From Flavonifractor sp. An112 (GTDB lineage: Bacteria > Bacillota > Clostridia > Oscillospirales > Oscillospiraceae), in contig NZ_NFLU01000003.1 in the NCBI RefSeq assembly GCF_002161085.1, positions 124,001 to 188,000 on the forward strand: 64,000 bases of DNA. Reading direction: 5' to 3'. The stretch's first letter is position 1, and every line of letters starts with the position of its first letter. The notes under the pieces are model-generated. The model did no database searches, was not told where the DNA came from, and was given only the letters and a program-made list of their open reading frames with translations. Shown piece after piece: positions 51,575 to 62,807 of the stretch. A program made the translations under genes and the position numbers.

Positions 51575-53695
51575 TTAGAAGGGCCAGGCGGGGAACCACT
51601 TCAGAATGCAGGTTCCATACCAGCTGGGATAAGTGATGCCCACCAGCGCTGGGTAAAACAGCGCATACAGCGCCGCTGCGCCGCCGGTGACGGCGTACAT
51701 GGCCGGTTTCCAACGGACCATCTCTTCCTTCTTGGACAGGGTGTAGAATACATAGCACAGGGCCAGGATGAGGAAGAGCACCGAGGGGAAGTAGTGGTAG
51801 GCGAAGGTGATACGGCCAATGAAGAACCAGGGCACCAGCTGGGCCAGATAACCGATGAGAATAAACAATGCAATGGGAGAGGATTGCCGGAAGGTGCGGC
51901 TGACAAACCAGCCCAGGACCAGATAGAGGGCCAGCAGGGCTACAATAAGCACCAGACAGAGCAGGCGGGTCTGGGTATCGGTCTCCGAGTCAAAAACACC
52001 GGTGACCCAGGCTGCAGAGGCTGCTCCCCCCAGTCCGGAGAGGCCAAAGAAGGTCAGCTTGGCCCACAGGGGGCGGAAAGCCTGGGCGGCGCACACCAGC
52101 ATGGCCACCAGGCCGCCCCAACAGACCACAGGATTGAGGAAGGCGGCAAAGCGGGTGGTGACTCCGGCCACGGAGTTGTCCATGTAGTACAGGATGGGCC
52201 GGGCATTGACCAGCCACTCGTACCACCGGGAGGAGTAGGGGTGGGAAGAGGTAACACCGTTGTGGTAGGAGAGCATATACTTCTGGTTCTCCCACATCTC
52301 GCTGAGCAGGTTCCCCAGGGACAGGTCCCCGGAGGCCGCGGCGTAGGGCAGGTAGGACAGAACATAGATGATGGCGGGAATGACCGCAAAGACCAGCACA
52401 GAGAAGGCCAGGATTTTCACCGTCCAGCCTGTCCGCTCCTGGCGGGATTCTTCCGGCCAGCGGCGCAGTTTGACCACCAGACCGATGAAATAGAGAGCCA
52501 CCAGTCCGGTGCAGCCGTAGATTACCGTCCATTTGGAGGCAGCACCGATGCCCCAGAACAGCCCCGACAGGAAGAGGGGCAGGGCGCACTGCTTGAAGGA
52601 GGCACCGTCAGGCAGGGTCAGATACCGGTACATAAAGTAGTACATCAAAAGGATGAAGAAGAAAGCGTAGGTATCGATGGTGGCCAGCCTGGTCTGAGTC
52701 AGGTGCATAAAGTCCACTGCCAGCAAAATGGTGCCGCAGGTGGCAATGGAGGTGCGGCCGAAGAGATTCTTCAAAAACAGATAGAGCAGAGGCACCATGG
52801 CCACCCCGAAGAGGGTGCCCATGAACCGCCAGCCGAAGGGCACCATGCCGAACAGGGCGATGCCCACGCTCATGATGAGCTTGCCCAGGGGCGGGTGGGA
52901 GATTTCATAGGGCTCGATACCCCGCAGGTGCTCGTAGGCGGTGCGGGGGTGGTAGATCTCATCAAAATAGGCGGAATTCTCGAAGGAGATGGTCTCCGGC
53001 ACCGTGTCCGCCTCGTCAAAGAGGGGGTTGGTGCTGTCGCTGAGCCAGATACGGTCTCCGTTTTCATCGAAGAGGGCCAGCTCGTCCAACTCCAGCAGGC
53101 CCTTGTTGGCCTGGCCAGTAATGCGCAGGTAGCGGATATACTGAGGGTTGTCAAAGGTGATTTCGTTCCACTTGAACAGCTGGTTGTAGTTCTGGGTCAT
53201 GGCGTAGCTGGCGCCGAAACCGGTACCGTCGGCCCAGTAGTAGCCGGTAACCTCGTCGGGGTCGTCGGCGTTGTCCTTGCGCTGCCACAGGGAGAGCCAG
53301 TTCACCCCGTCGGTGGAGATCTCCACCTGGTACTTGCCGGTACCAAGCCCGCAGAAGTACCACAGCTTGGAGACCATCACCTCGTCCTCCTGGATCAGGA
53401 AGGTCTCCGCCTTGCCGCTGCCGAAGTCCCAGGGGTTCTGGGGGCCGGTGGTGGAGCCCAGATTGAAGAAGGCGGTAACGGCATAGGCGATGGTGATGAG
53501 CACCATGGGGATAGCATCCCGTTTCACCAGGGGATGCCGCCGTCCGGCAAAGGTAAAGGGCCGCTTTTCCGGCAGAGGGGCCAGCTGCTGGGCCAGAGGG
53601 GCCCGCATGGTCTGGGCGTACCACAGAAAGAAACCCAGCAGCGCCGCGATGGTCAGAATGGGAAAAAGATATACAAGGTATTGAACGGGTCCCAT
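51575..53695 (-). CDS. PMT-type protein O-mannosyltransferase with discoidin-like insertion
   Basis: The product has 706 residues and about 11 membrane helices. The PMT/GT39 features are the Asp-Glu pair in FDEIYHPRTAYEHL and the SHPPLGKLIM loop. The C-terminal PMT_4TMC part (SYHNGVTSSHPYSSRWYEW, NPVVCWGGLVAM) is complete. Unlike most PMTs it has an extracytoplasmic domain of about 130 residues (80-220) resembling F5/8 type C (discoidin): YQVEISTDGVNWLSL, then IRYLRITG. It would transfer mannose from a lipid carrier to secreted proteins. It is monocistronic; GGAGC precedes the ATG region. Confidence 0.88.
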   Translation of the reverse strand: MGPVQYLVYLFPILTIAALLGFFLWYAQTMRAPLAQQLAPLPEKRPFTFAGRRHPLVKRDAIPMVLITIAYAVTAFFNLGSTTGPQNPWDFGSGKAETFLIQEDEVMVSKLWYFCGLGTGKYQVEISTDGVNWLSLWQRKDNADDPDEVTGYYWADGTGFGASYAMTQNYNQLFKWNEITFDNPQYIRYLRITGQANKGLLELDELALFDENGDRIWLSDSTNPLFDEADTVPETISFENSAYFDEIYHPRTAYEHLRGIEPYEISHPPLGKLIMSVGIALFGMVPFGWRFMGTLFGVAMVPLLYLFLKNLFGRTSIATCGTILLAVDFMHLTQTRLATIDTYAFFFILLMYYFMYRYLTLPDGASFKQCALPLFLSGLFWGIGAASKWTVIYGCTGLVALYFIGLVVKLRRWPEESRQERTGWTVKILAFSVLVFAVIPAIIYVLSYLPYAAASGDLSLGNLLSEMWENQKYMLSYHNGVTSSHPYSSRWYEWLVNARPILYYMDNSVAGVTTRFAAFLNPVVCWGGLVAMLVCAAQAFRPLWAKLTFFGLSGLGGAASAAWVTGVFDSETDTQTRLLCLVLIVALLALYLVLGWFVSRTFRQSSPIALFILIGYLAQLVPWFFIGRITFAYHYFPSVLFLILALCYVFYTLSKKEEMVRWKPAMYAVTGGAAALYALFYPALVGITYPSWYGTCILKWFPAWPF

Positions 53696-53712
53696 AGGAG
53701 CACCTCACAGAC

Positions 53713-53753
53713 AAAATAAGAGGACGAGTATGGTGTACTCGTCCTCCTATTTT
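53713..53753 (-). terminator. terminator of dnaJ
   Basis: AAAATAAGAGGACGAGTA and TACTCGTCCTCCTATTTT pair with one mismatch across a five-base loop. The arm overlaps the dnaJ stop codon, and the region also precedes the mannosyltransferase start. Confidence 0.75.
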
Positions 53754-54915
53754 ATTTCTTCTTCTTGCGTTTGTCAAAGAAAGATTTCACGCCGTCCGCC
53801 GGACTGGGTGGAATCTCGCCCATGGCTTCGCCATAGGCACGCAACGCCTCCTTCTGTTCACGGGTCAGGTTGGTGGGAACCTGCACACTGACAGTGACGT
53901 ACTGATCGCCCCGGCCCCGTCCGTTGACCGAGGGAATGCCCTTGCCCCGCAGGCGGAAGGTGGTGCCCGGCTGGGTCCCGGCGGGCAGGTTCCACTTCAC
54001 CTTGCCGTCGATGGTGGGAATTTCCAGCTCGGCGCCCAGGGTGGCCTGCAGGAAGGTGACCGGGTGCTCCAGGAACACCGAGGTGCCGTCCCGCTTGAAG
54101 AAGGCGTGGGGACGGACGGTGACGCTGATGAGCAGATCGCCGGCGGGACCGCCGTTGCGGCCCGCGCCGCCCTGGCCCCGGAGGGAGACGGCCTGGCCGT
54201 TGTCGATGCCGGCGGGGATGCTGACGGTCAGCTTGCGCTGCTTGCGCACATTGCCGGTACCGCCGCAGTCCTTACAGGGCTGATGGATGATCTTGCCCTT
54301 GCCGCCGCACTTGGGGCAGGTGGTGGTGGTGGCGAAGGTAAAGGCGCCGCCGCCCCGCTGGATGCGGATGGTGCCGCTGCCGTGGCAGTCGGGACAGACC
54401 TCCGCCGTGGTGCCGGGGGCGCAGCCGGTCCCCTTACAGGTGTCGCAGCTCTCGGTGCGGTTGAGGGTGATCTCCTTCTCGCAGCCGAAGGCGGCCTCCT
54501 CAAAGCTGATGGTGACCGAGGCCCGCAGGGTCTCGCCCTTCATGGGCCCGTTGTTCCGGCGGCTGGAACTGCCTCCGCCGAAGCCGCCGCCGAAGAAGGA
54601 GCCGAAAATATCGCCCAGGTCGATATCGCCCATATCGAAGCCGCCGAAGCCGCCGCCGTTGAAGCCGCCGGCCCCGAAGTTGGGGTCTACGCCGGCGTGG
54701 CCGAACTGGTCGTACTTGGCCCGCTTCTCTTTGTCGGAGAGGACCTCATAGGCCTCATTGACCTCCTTGAACTTGGCCTCGGCGTCCTTGTCGCCGGGGT
54801 TCAGGTCGGGGTGGTACTTCTTGGCCAGCTTGCGGTAGGCCTTTTTCAGCTCGTCCTCGCTGGCGGTTTTGGCTACGCCCAGGACTTCGTAATAATCTCG
54901 TTTCTGTTCAGGCAT
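53752..54915 (-). CDS. dnaJ: chaperone DnaJ
   Basis: The product has 387 residues. The J domain (5-70) has HPD at 35-37. A Gly/Phe-rich stretch (78-120), four CxxCxGxG zinc motifs ([32 protein letters not shown]) and the C-terminal substrate domain follow. It stimulates DnaK ATPase and delivers substrates. A 137-base gap with a GC hairpin separates it from dnaK. Confidence 0.97.
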   Translation of the reverse strand: MPEQKRDYYEVLGVAKTASEDELKKAYRKLAKKYHPDLNPGDKDAEAKFKEVNEAYEVLSDKEKRAKYDQFGHAGVDPNFGAGGFNGGGFGGFDMGDIDLGDIFGSFFGGGFGGGSSSRRNNGPMKGETLRASVTISFEEAAFGCEKEITLNRTESCDTCKGTGCAPGTTAEVCPDCHGSGTIRIQRGGGAFTFATTTTCPKCGGKGKIIHQPCKDCGGTGNVRKQRKLTVSIPAGIDNGQAVSLRGQGGAGRNGGPAGDLLISVTVRPHAFFKRDGTSVFLEHPVTFLQATLGAELEIPTIDGKVKWNLPAGTQPGTTFRLRGKGIPSVNGRGRGDQYVTVSVQVPTNLTREQKEALRAYGEAMGEIPPSPADGVKSFFDKRKKKK

Positions 54916-55011
54916 TGGTGTTCACCTCTGTTTCAGAGTGGAGCGTGGAAAGTGAAGTGTGAAAGCAGCTCTCCACGATCCACCGTTTGGGAGAAAACGG
55001 AACGCCACACA

Positions 55012-55032
55012 GGCGGGGGACAAGCCCCCGCC
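55012..55032 (-). other. hairpin between dnaK and dnaJ
   Basis: GGCGGGGG and CCCCCGCC flank ACAAG. There is no T run, so it may slow decay or partly reduce read-through from dnaK to dnaJ. Confidence 0.5.
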
Positions 55033-55052
55033 CGCGGTGTTTTCCTGTTTAA

Positions 55053-56912
<1,860 letters not shown>

Positions 56913-56985
56913 AATCAATTCCTCCAATATATCGTAAATTGTTTTTTAACTTTGGAATGTCAGCGCACATTGTGTGCCTGAACAG

Positions 56986-57534
56986 TCAGTTGGCAACCTT
57001 GACCATGGCGAAGCGGATCACTTTGTCTCCGCTGCGGAAGCCGGACTGGAATACCTCGACAATGGTGTTCTCACCGGCGTTCTCATCCTCCACGTGCATC
57101 ACTGCGTTGTGGAGGTTGGGGTCAAAGGTCTGGCCCAGGGCGGGGATCTCTTCGATGCCCAGCTTGGAGAGGACCTCCTTCAGCTGGGTCATGGTCATCT
57201 CCACGCCCTTCTTATAGGCCTCGTCAGCGGTGTCCTGCTTGAGGGCCCGCTCCAGGTTATCGTACACCGGCAGGAAGGCGGCAGCGGTCTCCGCCTTGGA
57301 ATCGGCCCAGGCCGACTCCTTTTCCTTCTGGCTGCGGCGGCGGTAGTTGTCGTACTCGGCGGCCAGGCGGAGGAACTTGTCCTCCTGGTCGGTGAGATTC
57401 TGCTTCAGAGCCTCCAACTCCTCCAGCAGGGGATTGGGGGCTTCTTCCGCAGCCTCGGGGGCGGCGGCCTGTGCAGTCTGCTCCTCAGGGGTGACCTCTT
57501 CGGGCTGTTTCTCTTTCTTACTCATGGGATGCAC
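56986..57534 (-). CDS. grpE: nucleotide-exchange factor GrpE
   Basis: The product has about 179-182 residues. An acidic Ala/Glu start (1-40) and a long coiled coil (about 45-100, LEELEALKQNLTDQEDKFLR) precede the beta domain, which ends VIRFAMVKVAN. The start may be the GTG at 57534, 4 bases after AGGAG, or the ATG at 57525. It releases ADP from DnaK. Confidence 0.93.
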   Translation of the reverse strand: MHPMSKKEKQPEEVTPEEQTAQAAAPEAAEEAPNPLLEELEALKQNLTDQEDKFLRLAAEYDNYRRRSQKEKESAWADSKAETAAAFLPVYDNLERALKQDTADEAYKKGVEMTMTQLKEVLSKLGIEEIPALGQTFDPNLHNAVMHVEDENAGENTIVEVFQSGFRSGDKVIRFAMVKVAN

Positions 57535-57541
57535 TCATCTC

Positions 57542-58594
57542 CTATTTATGATCGTCGCTGCCGCCCGGCAGCTCGCCGTGTCCGAACAGCCGGGATAAAC
57601 CCTCGGCCAGATAGGAAAGGCGGGCGGTGATTTTGGCGTAATCCATACGGGTGGGACCAACCACGCCGATGACGCCCCGCATCCCTTCGCCGATATCGTA
57701 GCTGGCCACCACTACGCTGGTGTCCTTCAATGCGTCGGCCACATTTTCCGGGCCAATGAGGATCTTCATGGCGGCGTCCTTGGGAACGGGGAAACGGGCG
57801 GGGTCGGCGTCCTCGGAGAGGTAGCTCAGCAGAGGCTGGGCCCGCTCCAAAGAGCGGTACTCAGGCAGCTCCAGCAGATGGGCGATGCCCGAGGTGTGGA
57901 CGGTGCGTTGCTCCAGGCTCTCCAGCACCTCCATCGCGAAGGAGACAACCAGGGAGATGAGCCCGTAGGCCTCTCCGGCGGCGTGCTGGGCCACCCGCAT
58001 CAGCTCCGGCGTGATCTCATCCAGAGGCAGGCCGGTAAAGGTGGCGTTGAGCAGGGTGTTGAGCATCTGCAGCTGAGCTTCCGTCAAATCGGAGGGCAGC
58101 CGGATCAGCCGGTTGCGCACCACATTGGTGTCGGTCATTACCACGATGATAAAGGCGTTGTGCTCCACCATCAGAAGGTCAAACCGGCGGATCGTCACCC
58201 GGCTCATGCCGGAGGACAGAGCAAAGGCGGGGTAGTTGGTCAACTGAGACACCACCCGGCCGGCCTGGTCCAGCACCCGGTCCAGCTCCTGCATCTTCAT
58301 CCGCAGGGCCTGGTTAATGCGCTCGGTCTCCTGAAGGGAGAGCTTGTGCTCCTCCATCAGTTCGTTGACGTAGAACCGATACCCCTTGGGAGAGGGGATG
58401 CGTCCGGCGGAGGTGTGGGGCTTTTCCAGCAGTCCCAGAGATTCCAGATCCGCCATCTCGTTTCGGATGGTGGCGGAGGAGATCTCCATACCGATGGAAG
58501 AGGCAATGGCCTTGGAACCCACCGGCTCCGCCGACTGGATGTAACTTTCGATGATGGCGCGCAGGATTCGTTTTTTGCGTTCGGTTAAATCCAT
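57542..58594 (-). CDS. hrcA: heat-shock repressor HrcA
   Basis: The product has 350 residues. A winged helix-turn-helix at the N-terminus (RAIIESYIQSAEPVGSKAI, SSATIRNEMADLE) and the GAF-like dimerisation domain are complete. It binds CIRCE and represses the whole cluster. The ATG at 58594 follows GAGGTGG; CIRCE lies 21 bases upstream. It is the first gene of the four-gene operon hrcA-grpE-dnaK-dnaJ. Confidence 0.96.
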   Translation of the reverse strand: MDLTERKKRILRAIIESYIQSAEPVGSKAIASSIGMEISSATIRNEMADLESLGLLEKPHTSAGRIPSPKGYRFYVNELMEEHKLSLQETERINQALRMKMQELDRVLDQAGRVVSQLTNYPAFALSSGMSRVTIRRFDLLMVEHNAFIIVVMTDTNVVRNRLIRLPSDLTEAQLQMLNTLLNATFTGLPLDEITPELMRVAQHAAGEAYGLISLVVSFAMEVLESLEQRTVHTSGIAHLLELPEYRSLERAQPLLSYLSEDADPARFPVPKDAAMKILIGPENVADALKDTSVVVASYDIGEGMRGVIGVVGPTRMDYAKITARLSYLAEGLSRLFGHGELPGGSDDHK

Positions 58595-58615
58595 AGCGGC
58601 CACCTCACTTTTGAT

Positions 58616-58642
58616 TTAGCACTCATACTACCTGAGTGCTAA
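58616..58642 (-). promoter_or_regulatory. CIRCE operator
   Basis: TTAGCACTC-N9-GAGTGCTAA is a perfect CIRCE element. It lies just downstream of the -10 region of the hrcA promoter. Confidence 0.97.
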
Positions 58643-58646
58643 AGAT

Positions 58647-58675
58647 AATGTAGCACCGTCCGCCGGAAAAGTCAA
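58647..58675 (-). promoter_or_regulatory. sigma-A promoter of the heat-shock operon
   Basis: On the minus strand TTGACT and TACATT are separated by 17 bases; CIRCE follows within 5 bases, so repressor would cover the start site. Confidence 0.8.
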
Positions 58676-58819
58676 TAGGCAGGGTTGTAAATTAAATGTG
58701 AACGAAGAAAAGATAGCAGACGGGCACTCTGAATGCAAATCAGAGCGGTTGACGCGGGAGCCGTTCAATGGTATTCTATCCAATAAGGAACAATATTTGC
58801 AAACAGGAGGGGTGTCTCT

Positions 58820-59287
58820 GTGGACGGAACGGTGCCCGTGGAGATCATTGACTACGAGGAGCGCTACAAACAGGATCTGGAGGACATCTCTCTGCCCTGG
58901 CTGCTGGAGTATGACCTGCTGGAGCCGGTAGACCTGGAGATGCTGGCCGATCCCCACCGCTTTATCGCCGGGGGCGGCCGTGTGCTGCTGGCCCGCTGGG
59001 GGCAGGAGATCGTGGGCATGGTCATGCTGGAGCTTCAGGGCGATGGTGTGTGCGAGGCATTGAAGTTCGGCGTCAAAGAGGAATACCGGGAGCGGGGCAT
59101 CGGCACCGCTTTGATGGAGGCGGTGATCCAGGCCGCCCGGGACGCGGGACAAAAGACCATCGTGATCACCTCCAACCACAAGCTGAAGGCTGCCCTGCGG
59201 ATCTATGAGAAGCTGGGATTTGAATACGTCACGTATTCTGATAAGTGGTTTCAACTGTCTGATATTAGAATGGAACGGGAATTATAA
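58820..59287 (+). CDS. GNAT-family acetyltransferase
   Basis: The product has 155 residues. The acetyl-CoA loop (REYRERGIGTALMEAVI) and the C-terminal KLGFEYVTYSDKWFQ are visible. The start is a GTG, 7 bases after AGGAGGGG. The substrate is unknown. It stands alone between the heat-shock promoter and a shared terminator. Confidence 0.88.
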   Translation: MDGTVPVEIIDYEERYKQDLEDISLPWLLEYDLLEPVDLEMLADPHRFIAGGGRVLLARWGQEIVGMVMLELQGDGVCEALKFGVKEEYRERGIGTALMEAVIQAARDAGQKTIVITSNHKLKAALRIYEKLGFEYVTYSDKWFQLSDIRMEREL

Positions 59288-59318
59288 AAAAAGGACGCGC
59301 CGCAGGCGCGTCCTTTTT
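59288..59318. terminator. bidirectional terminator
   Basis: AAAAAGGACGCGCC and its complement are separated by GCA, between convergent genes. Confidence 0.9.
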
Positions 59319-59321
59319 GAT

Positions 59322-60083
59322 TCAGTCGGCAAATTCGTATACAGCTCCGGCGGTGAGGTGGTGGAGCCTGTGGCCCAGCTCCTCCTCCAGCAGGGCGTAG
59401 GCGGGATCTCCGGTGCAGTGGCCGGTGTAGATATCCTGTACCTTTAAATCATCCCGCAGGGCGGCGGCGATGGATCGTACCTTCTCCGGGGTAGGGCCCA
59501 GGGTGGTAACACCCTCCTTGCCCATCAGGTGGAAGCCGCCCAATACCGCACGGATGGGGGTGCCGGGGAACTGTTCGGAGAGCTGGGTGAGAATCTTCAC
59601 CACTCCAGCGTGGCAGCAGGAGTTGAGGACCACCAGACCTTCGGCGGTCTCAGCCACCAGGGATTGCTCGTGCTTCACCTGGTCGGGGATCAGGTGGAGG
59701 CCCTCCGCCAGGTCCCGGGGGCCGTCGGCCAGGTCAAAGCGCTTCTCGTGGCGGCAGAACATCCCCATGTTGACACCGATGTACTCCTTCTCCGCCCAGA
59801 TCTCCGGGTCGGTAATCCGGGGACGGGCGTAGACGGAGGCGGAAGGATTAACGGCAAAAAAGGCGTTGAAGCCGTCGGCGTGGTCATAGTGTCCGTGGGA
59901 CAGAGCGGCTTTGTCCACCTTGGACAGATCCACCCCCAGCCTGGCGGCGTTGTACACCACCGCGCCGCACTCTCCGGCGTCCAGCAGGTAGCGCCCGCCC
60001 CGGTATTCCATATAAAAGGACAGGCCGTGCTCGGGGATCAGCCCATCCCGGGCGGAGTTTTCCATCAGAACGGTGATCTTCAT
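59322..60083 (-). CDS. MBL-fold metallohydrolase
   Basis: The product has 253 residues. Metal motif HGHYDHADG (near 63), an NSCCHAG segment with a further His, GGFHLMG and YTGHCTGDPAY are present. It resembles the 7,8-dihydropterin-6-methyl-4-(beta-D-ribofuranosyl)-aminobenzene-phosphate synthase type of MBL protein, but the substrate is not certain. Its start overlaps the MATE stop by ATGA, and GAGGAGG lies upstream. It is last of a three-gene run with the MATE and desulfurase genes. Confidence 0.82.
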   Translation of the reverse strand: MKITVLMENSARDGLIPEHGLSFYMEYRGGRYLLDAGECGAVVYNAARLGVDLSKVDKAALSHGHYDHADGFNAFFAVNPSASVYARPRITDPEIWAEKEYIGVNMGMFCRHEKRFDLADGPRDLAEGLHLIPDQVKHEQSLVAETAEGLVVLNSCCHAGVVKILTQLSEQFPGTPIRAVLGGFHLMGKEGVTTLGPTPEKVRSIAAALRDDLKVQDIYTGHCTGDPAYALLEEELGHRLHHLTAGAVYEFAD

Positions 60084-61480
60084 GGGGAGACCTCCTCTTT
60101 CTTCACATATTGGGTCACGTCATTGATCCATGCCTTGGAGCGGAACCGGGGCACGCCCACGATAAACTTGGTGATCTGCTCCATGATGACCCCCACATAC
60201 ACCCAGAAGACACCCCACTTCAGCACCAGACCGAAGAGGGCGGACAGGGGGAGGGCCACCAGCCACAGGGGGCACACGTCGATGAGGGAGGCCGCCCGCA
60301 CGTCGCCGCCGCCCCGGAGCACGCCCACGGTGTTTACCGAGTTGAAGGCCCGCAGGGGGAGGCAGACGCCGATCATGGTGAGCATCATGGTGGCAATCTC
60401 TCCCGCCATGGGGGACAGATGGAAGAAGGGATAGACCAGGGTGGGGAAGAAGGTGTGGGTAAAGGTGACCAGCAGTCCGCCGATCACCAGGCCGCAGCCC
60501 ATAGCCAACGTGTCCAGGGTGGCTCCGATCTCATAGATGTGCTCCCGCCGCCCGGCTCCGATCTCCCGGCCGATGATGATGGCGGTGGTACCGCCCACGG
60601 CGAAGATGGCCACGGTACACAAATCCTCCAGATTGCCTGCCAGAGCCCGGGCGGCCAGAATCTCGGTGGAGTTTTCCATATGGCCCATGACCACCTTGTG
60701 CATGGAGGTACCCAGGCCCCACAGAGTCTCATTGAGGACTACCGGACCGGAGTAGCGGAAGAACTTCTGGATCAGGGGCCGTCCCGGCCGGAACATGAGG
60801 GTGGGCTTGAGCTTGAACCGCTTGTTGGTGAGAGCGTAGGTCATGGTGATACCGAACTCCAGGATACGGGAGAGCAGGGTGGCAAAGGCCGCGCCCTCCA
60901 CCCCCAGAGCGGGGGCGCCCAGATTACCGAAAATGAACACCCAGTTCAGGAAGGTGTTGGCGGCCATGGAGGTGGCAAAGACGATCATGCCCAGTTTGGG
61001 GTTCTCCATAGAGCGGTGGGCGCCCACATACACACCGGTGAGGCTGTTAAAGAGGTAGGAGGGGCCTACGATGCGGGCGTAGCTGGCAGCCAGAGGGATC
61101 AGCTCTTCATTATCGGTGAGCAGGCCCATAAGCTGGGTGGGGAAAAAGCACATGATGATGGCAAACAGAGCGGCAATGGCTCCCGCCACATAGCAGCCGA
61201 TGCCGATGACCCGGTTGATGGTGTCGGTGTCCTTCTTGCCCCAGAACTGGCTGATGAGTACTGAGGAACCGCTTTGCAGTCCGAAGATCACCAGCTGGAT
61301 CACAAATACCGGCAGGTTGGCCTGGGATACGGCGGCCAGAGGGGCCTCTCCCAGGCTGCCTACCATAAACGTATCCACCAGACCCAGCAGGGTGGTGCAC
61401 AGATTTTGCAGCAGGATGGGCAGGGCCAATGATACTACATTGCGGTAAAAAGCCCGTCCCCGGTTCATGTAGGAAAACAA
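60080..61480 (-). CDS. MATE-family efflux transporter
   Basis: The product has 466 residues and 12 membrane helices. It exports drugs or metabolites by ion exchange. LALPILLQNLCTTLLGLVDT, LPVFVIQLVIFGLQSGSSVL and ALGVEGAAFATLLSR are family features. The start is assigned to TTG at 61480, which is 5 bases after AGGTG; an ATG at 61468 is a possible alternative but 13 bases from the site. It starts 4 bases after the desulfurase stop and overlaps the next gene. Confidence 0.87.
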   Translation of the reverse strand: MFSYMNRGRAFYRNVVSLALPILLQNLCTTLLGLVDTFMVGSLGEAPLAAVSQANLPVFVIQLVIFGLQSGSSVLISQFWGKKDTDTINRVIGIGCYVAGAIAALFAIIMCFFPTQLMGLLTDNEELIPLAASYARIVGPSYLFNSLTGVYVGAHRSMENPKLGMIVFATSMAANTFLNWVFIFGNLGAPALGVEGAAFATLLSRILEFGITMTYALTNKRFKLKPTLMFRPGRPLIQKFFRYSGPVVLNETLWGLGTSMHKVVMGHMENSTEILAARALAGNLEDLCTVAIFAVGGTTAIIIGREIGAGRREHIYEIGATLDTLAMGCGLVIGGLLVTFTHTFFPTLVYPFFHLSPMAGEIATMMLTMIGVCLPLRAFNSVNTVGVLRGGGDVRAASLIDVCPLWLVALPLSALFGLVLKWGVFWVYVGVIMEQITKFIVGVPRFRSKAWINDVTQYVKKEEVSP

Positions 61481-61484
61481 ATCC

Positions 61485-62609
61485 TCACCTCATTGCGATC
61501 CGAGTCTGTGTGATCTCCGTGAGGGCGGCGGCCAGAGCGTCGGCATCCTCACAGGTGCTGTCGGGGGAGAAGGAGATGCGCAGTACACCCATCAGGGTGC
61601 GTTTGGGCAGGCCCAGAGCGGCAAAGACGTGGCTGGGCTTGCCCTTGTGGCAGGCCGAGCCGGAGGAGACGTAGATCCCCCGGTCGGACAGATCCCGCAC
61701 CAGCATTTCGCTGGGATAGCCAGGCAGAGAAATGGCACAGATGTGGGGAGCGTCGCCGGGGCTGACCACCTCCAGGCCGGGAACAGAGGAGAGAACCTCC
61801 AGGGCGTGGGCCTTTACAGCTGCGATGCGAGCGGGCGCGTCGGTGTCCCAGGCCTCACAGGCAGCGGCCAGGGCGGCCAGCTGAGCGGTAGGCTCGGTGC
61901 CGGAACGCAGGCCGTTTTCCTGTCCGCCTCCCAGCAGCAGGGGCTTCAGGTCCAGACCCTTGCGGATGTACTGGGCGCCGATGCCCTTGGGTGCCCGGAT
62001 CTTGTGGCCGCTGATGGTGAGCAGGTCCACCCCCAGCTCCTTGGGGGTAAAGGGGACCTTCAGGAAGGCCTGTACCGCGTCGCAGTGGAGCAGGGTGGGA
62101 CAGTGGGCGGCTTTGATGGCCTGGGCGGCCTCCTTGACCGGCTGGAGGGTGCCCAGTTCGTTGTTGACCAGCATCATGGACACCAGCACTGTGTCGGGCC
62201 GCAGGGCGGCCTTCAGATCGTCGATGGAGACGTGGCCGGACTTGTCCGGCTTCAGATAGGTGACCTCATAGCCCTGGGCGGCCAGGGCCCGGATGGGTTC
62301 CAGCACGGCGGAATGCTCGATGGCGGTGGTAATGATGTGCTTGCCCGTCCGCCTGCCGTGGTCCACGGCGGCTCGGATGGACCAGTTGTCTCCCTCGGTG
62401 CCGCAGGAGGTGAAGGTGAGCTCCTCCGGCAAGCAGCCCAGCTTGCCGGCTACCACAGCCCGATACTCCTTTACCTTGGCGGCGGCGGCCTGGCCGATGG
62501 CGTAGCCGGAGGAGGGGTTGCCGTAGCCCTCCGTCATGGCCTCGTAGGCGGCCCGGGCCGCTGCCGGACAGACCGGGGTGGTTGCTGCGTTATCCAGATA
62601 GATGGACAT
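61485..62609 (-). CDS. cysteine desulfurase, NifS-like
   Basis: The product has 374 residues. YLDNAATTP, the PLP lysine 203 (ISGHKIRAPKG) and the active Cys 320 in SSGSACHKGKPSHV are complete. It makes persulfide sulfur from cysteine for iron-sulfur clusters, thionucleosides or other thiol cofactors. No IscU or SufU gene is adjacent, so a role in tRNA thiolation is also possible. GAGGTGACC precedes the ATG. Confidence 0.92.
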   Translation of the reverse strand: MSIYLDNAATTPVCPAAARAAYEAMTEGYGNPSSGYAIGQAAAAKVKEYRAVVAGKLGCLPEELTFTSCGTEGDNWSIRAAVDHGRRTGKHIITTAIEHSAVLEPIRALAAQGYEVTYLKPDKSGHVSIDDLKAALRPDTVLVSMMLVNNELGTLQPVKEAAQAIKAAHCPTLLHCDAVQAFLKVPFTPKELGVDLLTISGHKIRAPKGIGAQYIRKGLDLKPLLLGGGQENGLRSGTEPTAQLAALAAACEAWDTDAPARIAAVKAHALEVLSSVPGLEVVSPGDAPHICAISLPGYPSEMLVRDLSDRGIYVSSGSACHKGKPSHVFAALGLPKRTLMGVLRISFSPDSTCEDADALAAALTEITQTRIAMR

Positions 62610-62729
62610 GGACGGTCACCTCAGACAAAAAAATCATGATTTCACAATTATCCATTGTATTCTTGTGCAGAAAGAAAGTCAAGGCGGCAGAATTGTGGAA
62701 AACAGACGTGACAGTTTATCCCATAGCGC

Positions 62730-62758
62730 TTGACAAGCGGAAGAGAGGATAATATACT
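62730..62758 (+). promoter_or_regulatory. promoter of the flavodiiron gene
   Basis: TTGACA and TATACT are separated by 17 bases, with a perfect -35 box, 50 bases before the start codon. Confidence 0.8.
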
Positions 62759-62807
62759 GTGACCTGCTAGGAAATAATTTTTGACAATAAGAAAGGAAGG
62801 AACCACC

